A stretch of 64,000 nucleotides of DNA from UBA965 sp040396955 (GTDB taxonomy: Bacteria > Chloroflexota > Chloroflexia > Chloroflexales > Roseiflexaceae): NCBI GenBank assembly GCA_040396955.1, contig JBBAWX010000005.1:1-64000 (forward strand), written 5' to 3'. The translations under genes and the position numbers were made by a program. The notes beneath the pieces are model-generated. The model searched no databases, was not told where the DNA came from, and saw nothing but the letters and a program-made list of their open reading frames with translations. Of this stretch, positions 17,546 to 26,326 are shown piece after piece. How positions within the stretch are numbered: the stretch's first letter is position 1; every line of letters starts with the position of its first letter.

Positions 17546-20434
17546 TTATCGTATGGGGGCCACCCCAGCATAATCGGTCGGAAATTCGTAGACGACGCTT
17601 TGCATCGTGTACCGCCGCCCATCTTCGCGTACTTCGTACTCCACCGTTCGGTACAATTCTCGGAAACCGTAATCGGGGTTAGCGAGCATATCACCGATCA
17701 TTGCCCGGGTCTGCTCGTTTGGTCGTTGTAACGCATCAAGCACCAAATACCGCACCTGATAATGCCGCGCAATCCGCAACAAGGTTTGTGCATCAGCATC
17801 TGCCGGGATCATGACCGCAGGGCGCTCTGCGTACCACTGCAATTGCCACGGCACCCGAGTCATCATCACTGCACTGAGCGGTGTATTGGCACGCAAAAAA
17901 CGGTACATATCGAGATCAGCTGCGACACGATCACGCTCCACCTGCTGCCGCTCTTGGGCGTATTGCACCGCTGGAAGCATCGCTGCCCCAAGCAATACAC
18001 ACAGCAACACCAGAGCAGGCACCGCACTCCGCCCTGCATACCAGGTACGCATACGATCAAATACGCGCAAGGCACCAGCTGCGGCCAGCAACGCCATCCA
18101 CGGTATCAGACCCACCCAGTAGCGAGGCTCGTTGGCATGCCAGTAGGTCACCATGAACAACAAATACGGAGTTGTCGCAAAGACGATGGTGCGCAAAAGC
18201 AACGTTACACTCGGGGTGCGCCATACCAACAACCCGACAATCATCATCCACAAGCCGACATCAGCGAGCATGCCAAGTGCGGCCGCATCACTCCCCCAGT
18301 CCTGCAGTGGCGGCGGGAAGCGTGTCAACGACGGCAACAGGTAGTCTTTGATGGCAATCAGCTGTCGATCTATTTTCAAGAGCAACGTGTCATAGCCCCA
18401 CCGCAACACCCAACTTCGATCGGGAAGGTCTCCGGAGCCGAGACCACCGTCTGCGGCATACACACGATAGATGGCGTCCCAATCGGTGTATTCAAGCAAC
18501 CAGGCATCGTACTGCTCAGTGGTATGCGCCGGGCTACCAAACAAGCGCATATTGCGTTCCACGTATGGCGACACAATGAGCAGTGCCACCAAGGCCCACA
18601 CCACCACGGGCCACAACCGCTGCCCAAAGACCCAAAGCGTGCGCCCCACGTTCGTCATGCGTGTCCCGAGTGCGACCGGCAGTGATCGGTGTTCATACAA
18701 AAGCCATATCCCGAGACCGATGGCAATCATGCCCCCACTGCCGGGTTTTTGCCACAGCATTAGCCCAGTCCAGACCGCGGCCATGATCGCTCGCACGGCA
18801 GGATGCTGCCACCGTGACGGAAACGGTTCATCGGGGATGGGTGCACGCATACGCCAAACCGCATAAATGGCGCCCATTTGAAAAAACATAAATGCAAGAT
18901 CGGTGGTGGTAAATACCAGTTGGCGATAGACGAATGTATTTATCACCGTCAATAGCATGGCAAATATACCAACCCGCACATCCCAGATGCGGCGTCCAAC
19001 CACGACCGTAAGCACGGCGAGTGCCACCATGAATACCACGTTGGGCACACGTGCGGTCACATCACTGACCCCGGCAATCGCAAAGACCAAGGCCATCCAC
19101 ACCGGCTGCAGGAGCGGCCAGGTCTCTTGTGGTCTGGTCACGCCGTCACGGATGGTATAAAACTGTGAGATATAGTCGACCACCCAACCACGGCCCTGCA
19201 CCAGATTACGGGCCACGATGGCGTTGTCAGCATAATCGGCATGACCAATGAACGGTGCCCGCACAATGACGATCGTCGCCAGTGTAGCGACAAGGAGAAG
19301 CAACGGAGTAGCCCAATACCAGGGATTGCGTATCCATGAGGCATTCAGCCACTCCACAATGCCGCGCATGGGACGCCACACACCAAGCAACATGAGTACA
19401 AAGCTCAGCACCGACCAGGTCATCCAGTATACGCCAGACGTGGCTGGCCAGAACGAAAGCGGAATCCACGCGAGCCCCCACCCCAACATGAGACTCACCA
19501 CAATCGCCAACCCCAGACCCAACCCTCCGCCCCGTGCCATGCGCCGGGCAAAGCGGGCGCCATACCTTGCAATATCACGCCAGATCGCCACCACAAAGGC
19601 GACTCCACATACCAACAACACTGTAGGCACCACCGCAACCGTGTACACACGTTGGAATGCGATGGCAAGAGCCAACGCAAACATGCCAATGAGTGTCACC
19701 ACCAACGAAAATACTTGACGACGACTATACATCAGCATGGTCAAGTAGATCAGCGTGCCAATTACTGCTAATTGCCCTACCACGATCCAGAGGGGCGTCG
19801 TCCAGGCAATCCAGTCATTTGGAGTCGCAACAGCAATACGCTCGACGCGCACCCCTTTGAGCCGCATATCGGTGTAGGTGTGTGTGGCCGTAAACACATC
19901 AGAAACCTGCAGTTGAATCTGTAACTGCCCGGTTTGGAGCACCTTTGCAGGCACTACTACATAGTAATCGTCAAATACCGTCGTGGGCGTAAAAATCCCA
20001 GTAGTTGCGCCATTCACCAGTAGATGCACGGTCGGCTGTGCTACATCGCTCCGGACCACGTCACTAGGCCATCCGCGCATGCGCACCATCAACGACACAT
20101 CCGACGTGGTCTCAAATGCAGGTATGTGTACTGTGGCTTCCTGCCGTGTCCAGCGACTCCGCCCACTCGCCGCCTCAGGAGTCAGCTCGTCGGTATACCA
20201 ATACGGTGCATCGGCTTCGGAGAGCCCGGCACTGCTCTGCAAAAACAGACGATCTCCCAACGATCCGACCGCGATATCAACTGCTGGTGGCGACTGATAC
20301 GCCAACAGGGTAGCTAACAGCACAAATGCCAACAAAACGACATAGTGGGCATCAAATGCGCCATGCAACGGATGCGGCAAGGTTATTGGCTGTGAGCGGC
20401 GTAGCCGCAACTGGGATGTTCGTTGCGTCGTCAC
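17546..20434 (-). CDS. Large GT39-like membrane glycosyltransferase
   Basis: A protein of about 962 aa with an N-terminal membrane anchor, a beta-rich extracytoplasmic region (residues 60-210), and then around a dozen membrane helices. The loop APFIGHADYADNAIVARNL carries the acidic residue typical of PMT/ArnT-like enzymes. The C-terminal segment with TRVPWQLQWYAERPAVMIP resembles the periplasmic tail of this class. I chose GTG 20434 because GGAG lies 8 nt before it; GTG 20458 is the alternative. A TATACT at 20477-20472 fits the promoter. It heads the run of GT39-like, GT4 and GT39-like genes. Confidence 0.75.
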   Translation of the reverse strand: MTTQRTSQLRLRRSQPITLPHPLHGAFDAHYVVLLAFVLLATLLAYQSPPAVDIAVGSLGDRLFLQSSAGLSEADAPYWYTDELTPEAASGRSRWTRQEATVHIPAFETTSDVSLMVRMRGWPSDVVRSDVAQPTVHLLVNGATTGIFTPTTVFDDYYVVVPAKVLQTGQLQIQLQVSDVFTATHTYTDMRLKGVRVERIAVATPNDWIAWTTPLWIVVGQLAVIGTLIYLTMLMYSRRQVFSLVVTLIGMFALALAIAFQRVYTVAVVPTVLLVCGVAFVVAIWRDIARYGARFARRMARGGGLGLGLAIVVSLMLGWGLAWIPLSFWPATSGVYWMTWSVLSFVLMLLGVWRPMRGIVEWLNASWIRNPWYWATPLLLLVATLATIVIVRAPFIGHADYADNAIVARNLVQGRGWVVDYISQFYTIRDGVTRPQETWPLLQPVWMALVFAIAGVSDVTARVPNVVFMVALAVLTVVVGRRIWDVRVGIFAMLLTVINTFVYRQLVFTTTDLAFMFFQMGAIYAVWRMRAPIPDEPFPSRWQHPAVRAIMAAVWTGLMLWQKPGSGGMIAIGLGIWLLYEHRSLPVALGTRMTNVGRTLWVFGQRLWPVVVWALVALLIVSPYVERNMRLFGSPAHTTEQYDAWLLEYTDWDAIYRVYAADGGLGSGDLPDRSWVLRWGYDTLLLKIDRQLIAIKDYLLPSLTRFPPPLQDWGSDAAALGMLADVGLWMMIVGLLVWRTPSVTLLLRTIVFATTPYLLFMVTYWHANEPRYWVGLIPWMALLAAAGALRVFDRMRTWYAGRSAVPALVLLCVLLGAAMLPAVQYAQERQQVERDRVAADLDMYRFLRANTPLSAVMMTRVPWQLQWYAERPAVMIPADADAQTLLRIARHYQVRYLVLDALQRPNEQTRAMIGDMLANPDYGFRELYRTVEYEVREDGRRYTMQSVVYEFPTDYAGVAPIR

Positions 20435-20471
20435 GGGGAGCACTCCACTTCGTAGCACATGTACTGTTCAT

Positions 20472-20477
20472 AGTATA
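20472..20477 (-). promoter_or_regulatory. -10 element of the glycosyltransferase operon
   Basis: TATACT on the minus strand, placing a transcription start near 20464, about 30 nt before the GTG at 20434. No convincing -35 was seen. Confidence 0.4.
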
Positions 20478-20507
20478 CCGTATGCATCATCACCATAACA
20501 GACAAAA

Positions 20508-20538
20508 CCAGGTGTTGTCATTGATTGACAACACCTGG
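20508..20538. terminator. Strong hairpin terminator between fadD and the glycosyltransferase operon
   Basis: A perfect 13-bp stem (20508-20520 with 20526-20538, loop TTGAT). On the minus strand it is followed by a short T-rich tail (TTTTGTCTGTT), so it would terminate fadD transcription before the glycosyltransferase operon. Confidence 0.8.
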
Positions 20539-20559
20539 TGTGATGTGTGTTACCGGTAA

Positions 20560-22269
20560 CTAGGCGCGCTTTGCTTCTTCGACCAAGGCACGACGTAGTA
20601 CCTTGCCAACCGTGGTTTTGGGCAATTCAGTGCGGAATTCAAAGACGCGTGGCACCTTGAAATCAGCCAAGTACTGCTTACAAAACGCCTTCAGCTCGTC
20701 TGCTGAAATGGTGTTGCCGTCGTGGGTAACAATGTACGCAGTCACGGTATCGTCGCCACGTTCTTTGTGCGGCACACCGACCACCGCCGCCTCACGAATC
20801 TGCGGGTGCATGTACAGGACCTCTTCGACGTCACGTGGCAACACTTTGAGACCGCCGACAATAATCATGTCTTTGAGGCGATCGACGATGTAGAAATATC
20901 CGTCATCGTCAGTTTTGGCGATATCGCCGGTGCGCAACCAACCATCGGCAGTAATGGTATTGGCCGTCTCTTCAGGACGCTCCCAGTACCCTTTCATGAC
21001 CTGCGGCCCACGCACCCACAACTCACCACTAGCCTCGCTGCCAATTGGAATGTCTTGCATCGTCTCAAGGTCGACGATTTTGGCCTCGGTGTCGGGCAAT
21101 GGCACACCAACCGAACCCTTCTTGGAGACGCCGTGCAACGGATTGGCGTGTGACACCGGTGACAATTCAGTCATACCGAAGCCCTCAATCAGGCGCCCAC
21201 CCGTCAAGTCGTTGAACTTCGTCTGGATTTCGACCGGCAATGCGGCTGACCCACTCAGACACGCCTTAATGGAGCGCAAGTCGTAATCGGCGACCTTGGG
21301 GTGGTTGACGATACCGATGTACATGGCGGGGACGCCGGGATAGACCGTCGAACGCTCTTTCTGCATGATATTCATCACATTGTCGATGGGACGCGGATTG
21401 GGCACGATTTGCATCTCAGCACCAATGCTCACACCATAGACCATGGCCACGACTAACCCGTAGACATGGAAGAACGGAATGGCGCACATGAACTTCTCGA
21501 CACCCCGCTCAGCACTCGTAAACCACGCATTAATCTGCGTGGCGTTGGTCACCAGATTGCGATGCGTCAACATGGCCGCCTTCGGCAAACCAGTCGTACC
21601 ACCGGTATACTGCAACACGGCCACATCATCGGGTTGCACGTCAACCGCCGGCGCAACCGCTGAGTATTTTTGCAATAAGCGCTCAAAGAAGAAAATGTCG
21701 TGCTCGGGATGCACGTCGACCCAGGCTGCATCGCGCTTCTGCTTGGCTTTGACCAACTGCTTCGATGGGAACCCGAGCATATCAAACATGTGGCAGACAA
21801 TCACACGTTTGACTGGCGTATCACTCTGGATTTCGCGGAGCCGTGGATAAAACAAATTGAGGATGATGATGGTCTCAGCACCCGAATCCACCAACTGGTG
21901 CTTCAATTCACGAGCCGTGTAGGTCGGGTTATTGTTGACAATAATTGCACCGATGCGCATGGCTCCAAAGAACGCAATCATGTAGTGCAATGAATTTGGC
22001 AACATCAAGGCCACCCGGTCACCCTTTTTGACACCCAGCTGTGAAAGCGCATTCGCAAACCGCTCAACCTGGTTCAACAACTGTTGGTAGGTGAGCTGTC
22101 CACCAATGGTCACCTTGCCCCCCAAGAGGTAGCTCAAGATGAGTTTGGCAGCCGTGTTGTGAGGGAATTGACGGGCAGTCTCAGCGAGTTGGGCATACAA
22201 CGTGGTTGAGGGGTAGGTCAGGCTAGGGGGAACGACAGGCTCATACGAACGTAGCCATGGCTTATCCAT
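20560..22269 (-). CDS. fadD: Long-chain fatty acid-CoA ligase
   Basis: A 569-aa AMP-forming acyl-CoA synthetase (ANL superfamily). The P-loop-like motif YTGGTTGLPKAAMLTHRN is present (about residues 218-235), then EGFGMTELSPV, GWLRTGDIAKTDDDGYF with the hinge IVDRLKDMIIVGG, and the C-terminal catalytic Lys in LPKTTVGKVLRR. It activates fatty acids to acyl-CoA for degradation or lipid synthesis. GGAGGAG lies directly before ATG 22269. The upstream 57-aa membrane peptide is 45 nt away and may be cotranscribed. Confidence 0.93.
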   Translation of the reverse strand: MDKPWLRSYEPVVPPSLTYPSTTLYAQLAETARQFPHNTAAKLILSYLLGGKVTIGGQLTYQQLLNQVERFANALSQLGVKKGDRVALMLPNSLHYMIAFFGAMRIGAIIVNNNPTYTARELKHQLVDSGAETIIILNLFYPRLREIQSDTPVKRVIVCHMFDMLGFPSKQLVKAKQKRDAAWVDVHPEHDIFFFERLLQKYSAVAPAVDVQPDDVAVLQYTGGTTGLPKAAMLTHRNLVTNATQINAWFTSAERGVEKFMCAIPFFHVYGLVVAMVYGVSIGAEMQIVPNPRPIDNVMNIMQKERSTVYPGVPAMYIGIVNHPKVADYDLRSIKACLSGSAALPVEIQTKFNDLTGGRLIEGFGMTELSPVSHANPLHGVSKKGSVGVPLPDTEAKIVDLETMQDIPIGSEASGELWVRGPQVMKGYWERPEETANTITADGWLRTGDIAKTDDDGYFYIVDRLKDMIIVGGLKVLPRDVEEVLYMHPQIREAAVVGVPHKERGDDTVTAYIVTHDGNTISADELKAFCKQYLADFKVPRVFEFRTELPKTTVGKVLRRALVEEAKRA

Positions 22270-22314
22270 GTCTCCTCCATCGGCTCTAGTGGCGTCTACG
22301 CCAATACATTTACA

Positions 22315-22488
22315 TCATTCGATGTCTTCTTGCAACCATCCGCGCTCACGCGCCATGAACTTAATGGTTGCATCGTCGGGGGGATAGAGTCCAGCCTCTT
22401 GATAGGCATATGCCAGAAGGGCTGCACCGGCAATCACACCCATCACCAATCCAGCGGCAAATACAAACAGATTGACAATGGTGCGCAT
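22315..22488 (-). CDS. 57-aa single-pass membrane protein
   Basis: ATG at 22488 with the ribosome site GAGGAGGG 4-5 nt upstream. The protein has one hydrophobic helix (about residues 5-28, rich in Ala, Gly, Val and Leu) and a charged C-terminal tail ending in ARERGWLQEDIE. It is below the usual ORF size cut-off but has good coding signals and sits directly upstream of fadD. I recognise no family. Confidence 0.6.
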   Translation of the reverse strand: MRTIVNLFVFAAGLVMGVIAGAALLAYAYQEAGLYPPDDATIKFMARERGWLQEDIE

Positions 22489-22545
22489 GTGACCCTCCTC
22501 TTATCATACGTGAAAACACCAGTTCTTGCAAAATGCCTGCCCAGC

Positions 22546-23298
22546 TTACGGCGGCATCAACTGGTAGATGATGCGCTGACTCGGCACCAGTGTGGTCGGA
22601 TCCGTCTCAATCGTCACCAGATAATCACACGACTGACACAGGGGCACCTGCTGATTATACAGCCATGCGACTCCATCCGCACTGCGGTTGAGCTGCCCCA
22701 ACCAACGCGCCTCATCTGCCTCAACCTGCCATACCATGGCGCTCTCCGCATCGCTGAGCGCCGACAAATCAGCCACCACGACCAACACACCTGGTTGACT
22801 GCCACGATACATGACTGCACGCGTAGCACGATTACTTACCCCCGCCAACACGACGCGCTCCACCGACTCATCGGCCAACAACGCCACAATTTCGGCGGAT
22901 TGGGTGTAGGCTACCTCACGACGCTCCGTGCTGTCTTGGGCCAACATGGAGCGTTGCTCCATGCCACTCCACAACAACAGCGATGCCACAATGGAGCCCA
23001 TTACCAAAAAAAACGCCCCCGTCATCCAACGCACCGATGAACGCCGTGCCCCCTCGCGTAGAGCAGCACGCAAATCTTGATCAAACCGCACATGGTTCAT
23101 CAGGTGATGCTTGACAAGCACCCGCGGTCCATCACCACGCGGCGCAAATAGCTCGGCTTGTGTCTGCTCGACCTCCATCCGACATATGTCACACTCGGAC
23201 ACATGCGTCCGTACCATGTCGTACGTCGCCGGATCAAGCACCTCTAACACATACTCCATCAAATATTCACTTGGATGGTCTGTCACCATTCCCAACAT
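22546..23298 (-). CDS. Anti-sigma factor-like protein (zinc-finger/RskA type)
   Basis: A 250-aa protein with an N-terminal anti-sigma zinc-binding segment, HVSECDICRMEVEQ (H-x3-C-x2-C, near residue 33). It has one membrane helix (about residues 94-113) and a C-terminal extracytoplasmic domain resembling RskA. Such proteins hold an ECF sigma factor at the membrane. No sigma factor gene is in the window, so it is an orphan here. Its C-terminal domain has a CQSC pair. Start codons GTG 23301, ATG 23298 and ATG 23289 are all possible, and none has a strong ribosome site. Confidence 0.7.
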   Translation of the reverse strand: MLGMVTDHPSEYLMEYVLEVLDPATYDMVRTHVSECDICRMEVEQTQAELFAPRGDGPRVLVKHHLMNHVRFDQDLRAALREGARRSSVRWMTGAFFLVMGSIVASLLLWSGMEQRSMLAQDSTERREVAYTQSAEIVALLADESVERVVLAGVSNRATRAVMYRGSQPGVLVVVADLSALSDAESAMVWQVEADEARWLGQLNRSADGVAWLYNQQVPLCQSCDYLVTIETDPTTLVPSQRIIYQLMPP

Positions 23299-23461
23299 CA
23301 CTACATCTAGACGGACACGTGCGTCGTAGGTCTGACAACAGAAGTGCTGTCAAAAAAAACGTAAACAAAAACGAAGACCATACCCGGATCACCATAGTCC
23401 TATGCAGTTGTACGCAGAAATGGTTGCTTCAGATGTGTTGTCAAGTGAACACAAGTGTGAG

Positions 23462-24607
23462 CTATGTCGGCACGCCCACATAGTCAAACCGTGCCAGATA
23501 CGCCTGTATGATGGGGGTCTGCTGGGCAAATTCCAATAAAAATGCATCATGCCCAGCTGGTGAGTGTAATTCATGGCAACTAACTGGTTTCGCCTGCTGC
23601 CGCAGCACCTCTGCAATACGCACCGATTCTGCTGTCGGATAGAGCCAATCACTGTCAAACGAAATCAACAGTGTGTCGCCCTGCCACGGCGCCAGCGCAG
23701 TCGCTAAGGCCGCATCGGTGGCGCCCAAATCCCAGTAGTCCATGGCTTTCGTGATGTATAAATACGCATTTGCATCAAAGCGCTCGTTGAAGCGCATGGC
23801 CTGATATTCGAGGTACGATTCCACGCTCAATTCACTCCGCAGGGTGAATTGTGGGTGTTCTGCTTGTTGAAAGCGTTTGGGGAACTTTTGTTGGAGCGTC
23901 CATTCACTCAGATACGTGACATGGCCTACCATGCGTGCGACTGCGAGGCCGTCCACCGGTGCTTGATCGGGCGCATAGAACCCACCTGCCCACTTGGGGT
24001 CACGCATGATTGCCTGCCGCCCAATGGCATTCCAGGCCACCGCCTGTGGCGAAGACCACGCACTCGTCGCCAACAAAATTGCCGCCCGCACGCGCTGGCC
24101 ATGTGCCGACATCCACTGCAAGGCCTGGAACCCACCCATGGAACCACCAGCTACAGCCCGCAACACCGGTATGCCCAGTGCATCGATGAGCCGCACTTGT
24201 GCAGCCACCATGTCGGCAATTGTCACCACTGGGAAGTCGGCCTGCCAACGCGCTCCTGTCGCCGGATTTATGACCGTGGGGCCACTACTCCCTTTACACC
24301 CACCAATGACATTGGAACAGATGACAAAATACTTGTCCGTGTCAAATGCGCGCCCCGGTCCAACCATGTCATCCCACCAACCAGGTTTCCGGTCAGTGGG
24401 ATGATGACGACCTGCCGCATGTGCGTCACCGGAGAGGGCGTGTAACAACAAAATGGCGTTGTCTTTGTGCGCGTTTAAGCGACCATAGGTCTCATATGCC
24501 AACGTAACTTCTGGCAATACTGCCCCTGACTCCAACACCAACGGTTGCCTGCTCGTGAAATAGTTGGTCTCAACGAGCCCCACGCCACTCATCTGCTGAT
24601 TGCACAT
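23462..24607 (-). CDS. metX: Homoserine O-acetyltransferase
   Basis: A 381-aa alpha/beta hydrolase that acetylates homoserine for methionine synthesis. The nucleophile Ser is in GGSMGGFQALQW, the catalytic Asp in FDSDWLYPTAE, and the His in GHDAFLLE. The oxyanion-side segment GGCKGSSGP is also present. ATG 24607 is preceded by GAGGAGG at 8 nt; the upstream ATG 24628 lacks such a site. It follows metY by 28 nt and would be transcribed from the SAM-riboswitch leader. MetX enzymes can prefer acetyl- or succinyl-CoA; the pairing with metY favours acetyl. Confidence 0.95.
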   Translation of the reverse strand: MCNQQMSGVGLVETNYFTSRQPLVLESGAVLPEVTLAYETYGRLNAHKDNAILLLHALSGDAHAAGRHHPTDRKPGWWDDMVGPGRAFDTDKYFVICSNVIGGCKGSSGPTVINPATGARWQADFPVVTIADMVAAQVRLIDALGIPVLRAVAGGSMGGFQALQWMSAHGQRVRAAILLATSAWSSPQAVAWNAIGRQAIMRDPKWAGGFYAPDQAPVDGLAVARMVGHVTYLSEWTLQQKFPKRFQQAEHPQFTLRSELSVESYLEYQAMRFNERFDANAYLYITKAMDYWDLGATDAALATALAPWQGDTLLISFDSDWLYPTAESVRIAEVLRQQAKPVSCHELHSPAGHDAFLLEFAQQTPIIQAYLARFDYVGVPT

Positions 24608-24635
24608 ACGGTCTGCCTCCTCGGTCATGCGACCA

Positions 24636-25922
24636 TTACCCGATAGCCGCCAACGCCTGATCGATGTCGGCCAAGATGTCGGAGATGCTCTCAATGCCAA
24701 TCGAAAGACGGATGAAATCTTCGCTGACACCGGTGAAGACCAATTCATCGGCACTCAACTGGCTATGCGTGGTCGAAGCCGGGTGGATGGCCAAACTCCG
24801 TGCATCACCAATATTGGCGACATGTGAAAAGAGCTTGAGGTTGTTGATGAACGCCGTGCCAGCAGCACGCCCACCCTTCACACCAAAGCCCAAAATCCCA
24901 CTTTGTCCCTTGGGCATGTACTTTTGCGCCAATGCGTAGCTGGGATGATCGGCCAAACCAGGGTAGCGCACCCAGGAGACTTTGGCGTGCTGTTGCAAGT
25001 GCTTCGCCACTGCCAAAGCATTGCTACTATGCCGCTCCATGCGCAATGCCAGCGTCTCAATGCCCTGCAAAATCAAGAACGCATTGAACGGGCTCAAGCA
25101 GGCACCCAAATCACGCAATCCTTGCACACGGGCTTTGAGGATGTAGGCCGGTGCTCCCAGCGTGTGGTAGACCAAACCATGGTAGGACGGGTCGGGTTGG
25201 GTCATTTCGGGGAAGCGCGGGTTGTTCCAGTTGAACTTCCCACTATCGACCAAAATGCCACCAATCGACGTGCCGTGGCCACCCAGGTACTTGGTGACCG
25301 AGTGCATCACGATGTCTGCACCCCATTCGATGGGTCGGCATAGGTAGGGAGTCGCCGTGGTCGCATCCACCATCACCGGCACGCCCTTAGCATGGGCAAT
25401 CTTGGCAATCGTCTCCAAATCGACGATGTCGAGGCGCGGATTACCGACCAACTCCAGATACACGAGTTTGGTGCGGTCGTCGATCGCATCCGCAAATCCC
25501 TGGTGATTGCGGGCATCCACAAATTTGGTGGTAATACCCATCTTGGGGAAGGTGTGCTTGAGCAAATTGTATGAACCACCGTACAAGTCGCTCGACGAGA
25601 TGATGTTGTCACCGGCACTGGCGATGTTTTGCACGCCCAAGGTCAAGGCCGCTTGGCCAGAAGCCAACGCCAACGCTGCCACGCCACCCTCCAACGCCGC
25701 CACCCGCTGCTCGAGCACGTCGGTGGTGGGGTTCATGATGCGCGTGTAGATGTTGCCGAACTCCTGCAGGCCAAACAAACGCGCCGCATGGTCGGTGTCT
25801 TGGAATTGGTACGAAGTGGTCTGGTAAATGGGCACAGCTCGTGAGCCAGTGGTTGGGTCTGGCTTCTGCCCGGCGTGTAACGATTTCGTCTCGAAACCGG
25901 GAAAATCAGCGGCATTTGTCAT
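24636..25922 (-). CDS. metY: O-acetylhomoserine sulfhydrylase
   Basis: A 428-aa PLP enzyme of the Cys/Met metabolism family that makes homocysteine from O-acetylhomoserine and sulfide. The PLP lysine is in HSVTKYLGGHG (about residue 209). YTRIMNPTTDVLEQRVAALEGG, ASGQAA and SDLYGGSYNL are typical. The length of about 430 aa separates it from the shorter cystathionine gamma-synthases. It is the first gene after a SAM-I riboswitch and is followed by metX. Confidence 0.95.
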   Translation of the reverse strand: MTNAADFPGFETKSLHAGQKPDPTTGSRAVPIYQTTSYQFQDTDHAARLFGLQEFGNIYTRIMNPTTDVLEQRVAALEGGVAALALASGQAALTLGVQNIASAGDNIISSSDLYGGSYNLLKHTFPKMGITTKFVDARNHQGFADAIDDRTKLVYLELVGNPRLDIVDLETIAKIAHAKGVPVMVDATTATPYLCRPIEWGADIVMHSVTKYLGGHGTSIGGILVDSGKFNWNNPRFPEMTQPDPSYHGLVYHTLGAPAYILKARVQGLRDLGACLSPFNAFLILQGIETLALRMERHSSNALAVAKHLQQHAKVSWVRYPGLADHPSYALAQKYMPKGQSGILGFGVKGGRAAGTAFINNLKLFSHVANIGDARSLAIHPASTTHSQLSADELVFTGVSEDFIRLSIGIESISDILADIDQALAAIG

Positions 25923-25951
25923 GTCGGATGTACTCCTGCAAAACTACAAAC

Positions 25952-25979
25952 AAAAAATACCCTTGTTGGTCTACAAGAG
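25952..25979 (-). terminator. Riboswitch-controlled terminator before metY
   Basis: On the minus strand, CTCTTGT (25979-25973) pairs with ACAAGGG (25966-25960), followed by a TATTTTTT tract (25959-25952). Its 5' arm overlaps TGCTCT (25981-25976), which can instead pair with the riboswitch P1 3' strand. Confidence 0.75.
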
Positions 25980-26035
25980 CATCGTCTGCGTGGGTACATC
26001 CAACCACCGTGCATGGGCGGCCAGCACGCGCGTTG

Positions 26036-26174
<139 letters not shown>

Positions 26175-26326
26175 TGCGCTATTCAATTGTGAAATTAGTA
26201 TATGTGGCATGTGGCATGCTGTCAAATCAATGTGCCGACATGTCGGTTTTGCTGTACGCACCACCCAAGAATGCCTGTATACTTGGGGTATCAAGTATCG
26301 TTGCCCACGCCATCAAAGAGGATGTC

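Noticed and set aside
17762..18685. A 307-codon plus-strand frame inside the large glycosyltransferase gene
   Set aside because: It is antisense to a clear membrane protein, has a Cys/His/Arg/Gln-rich low-quality composition and no ribosome site. It is a shadow of codon bias.
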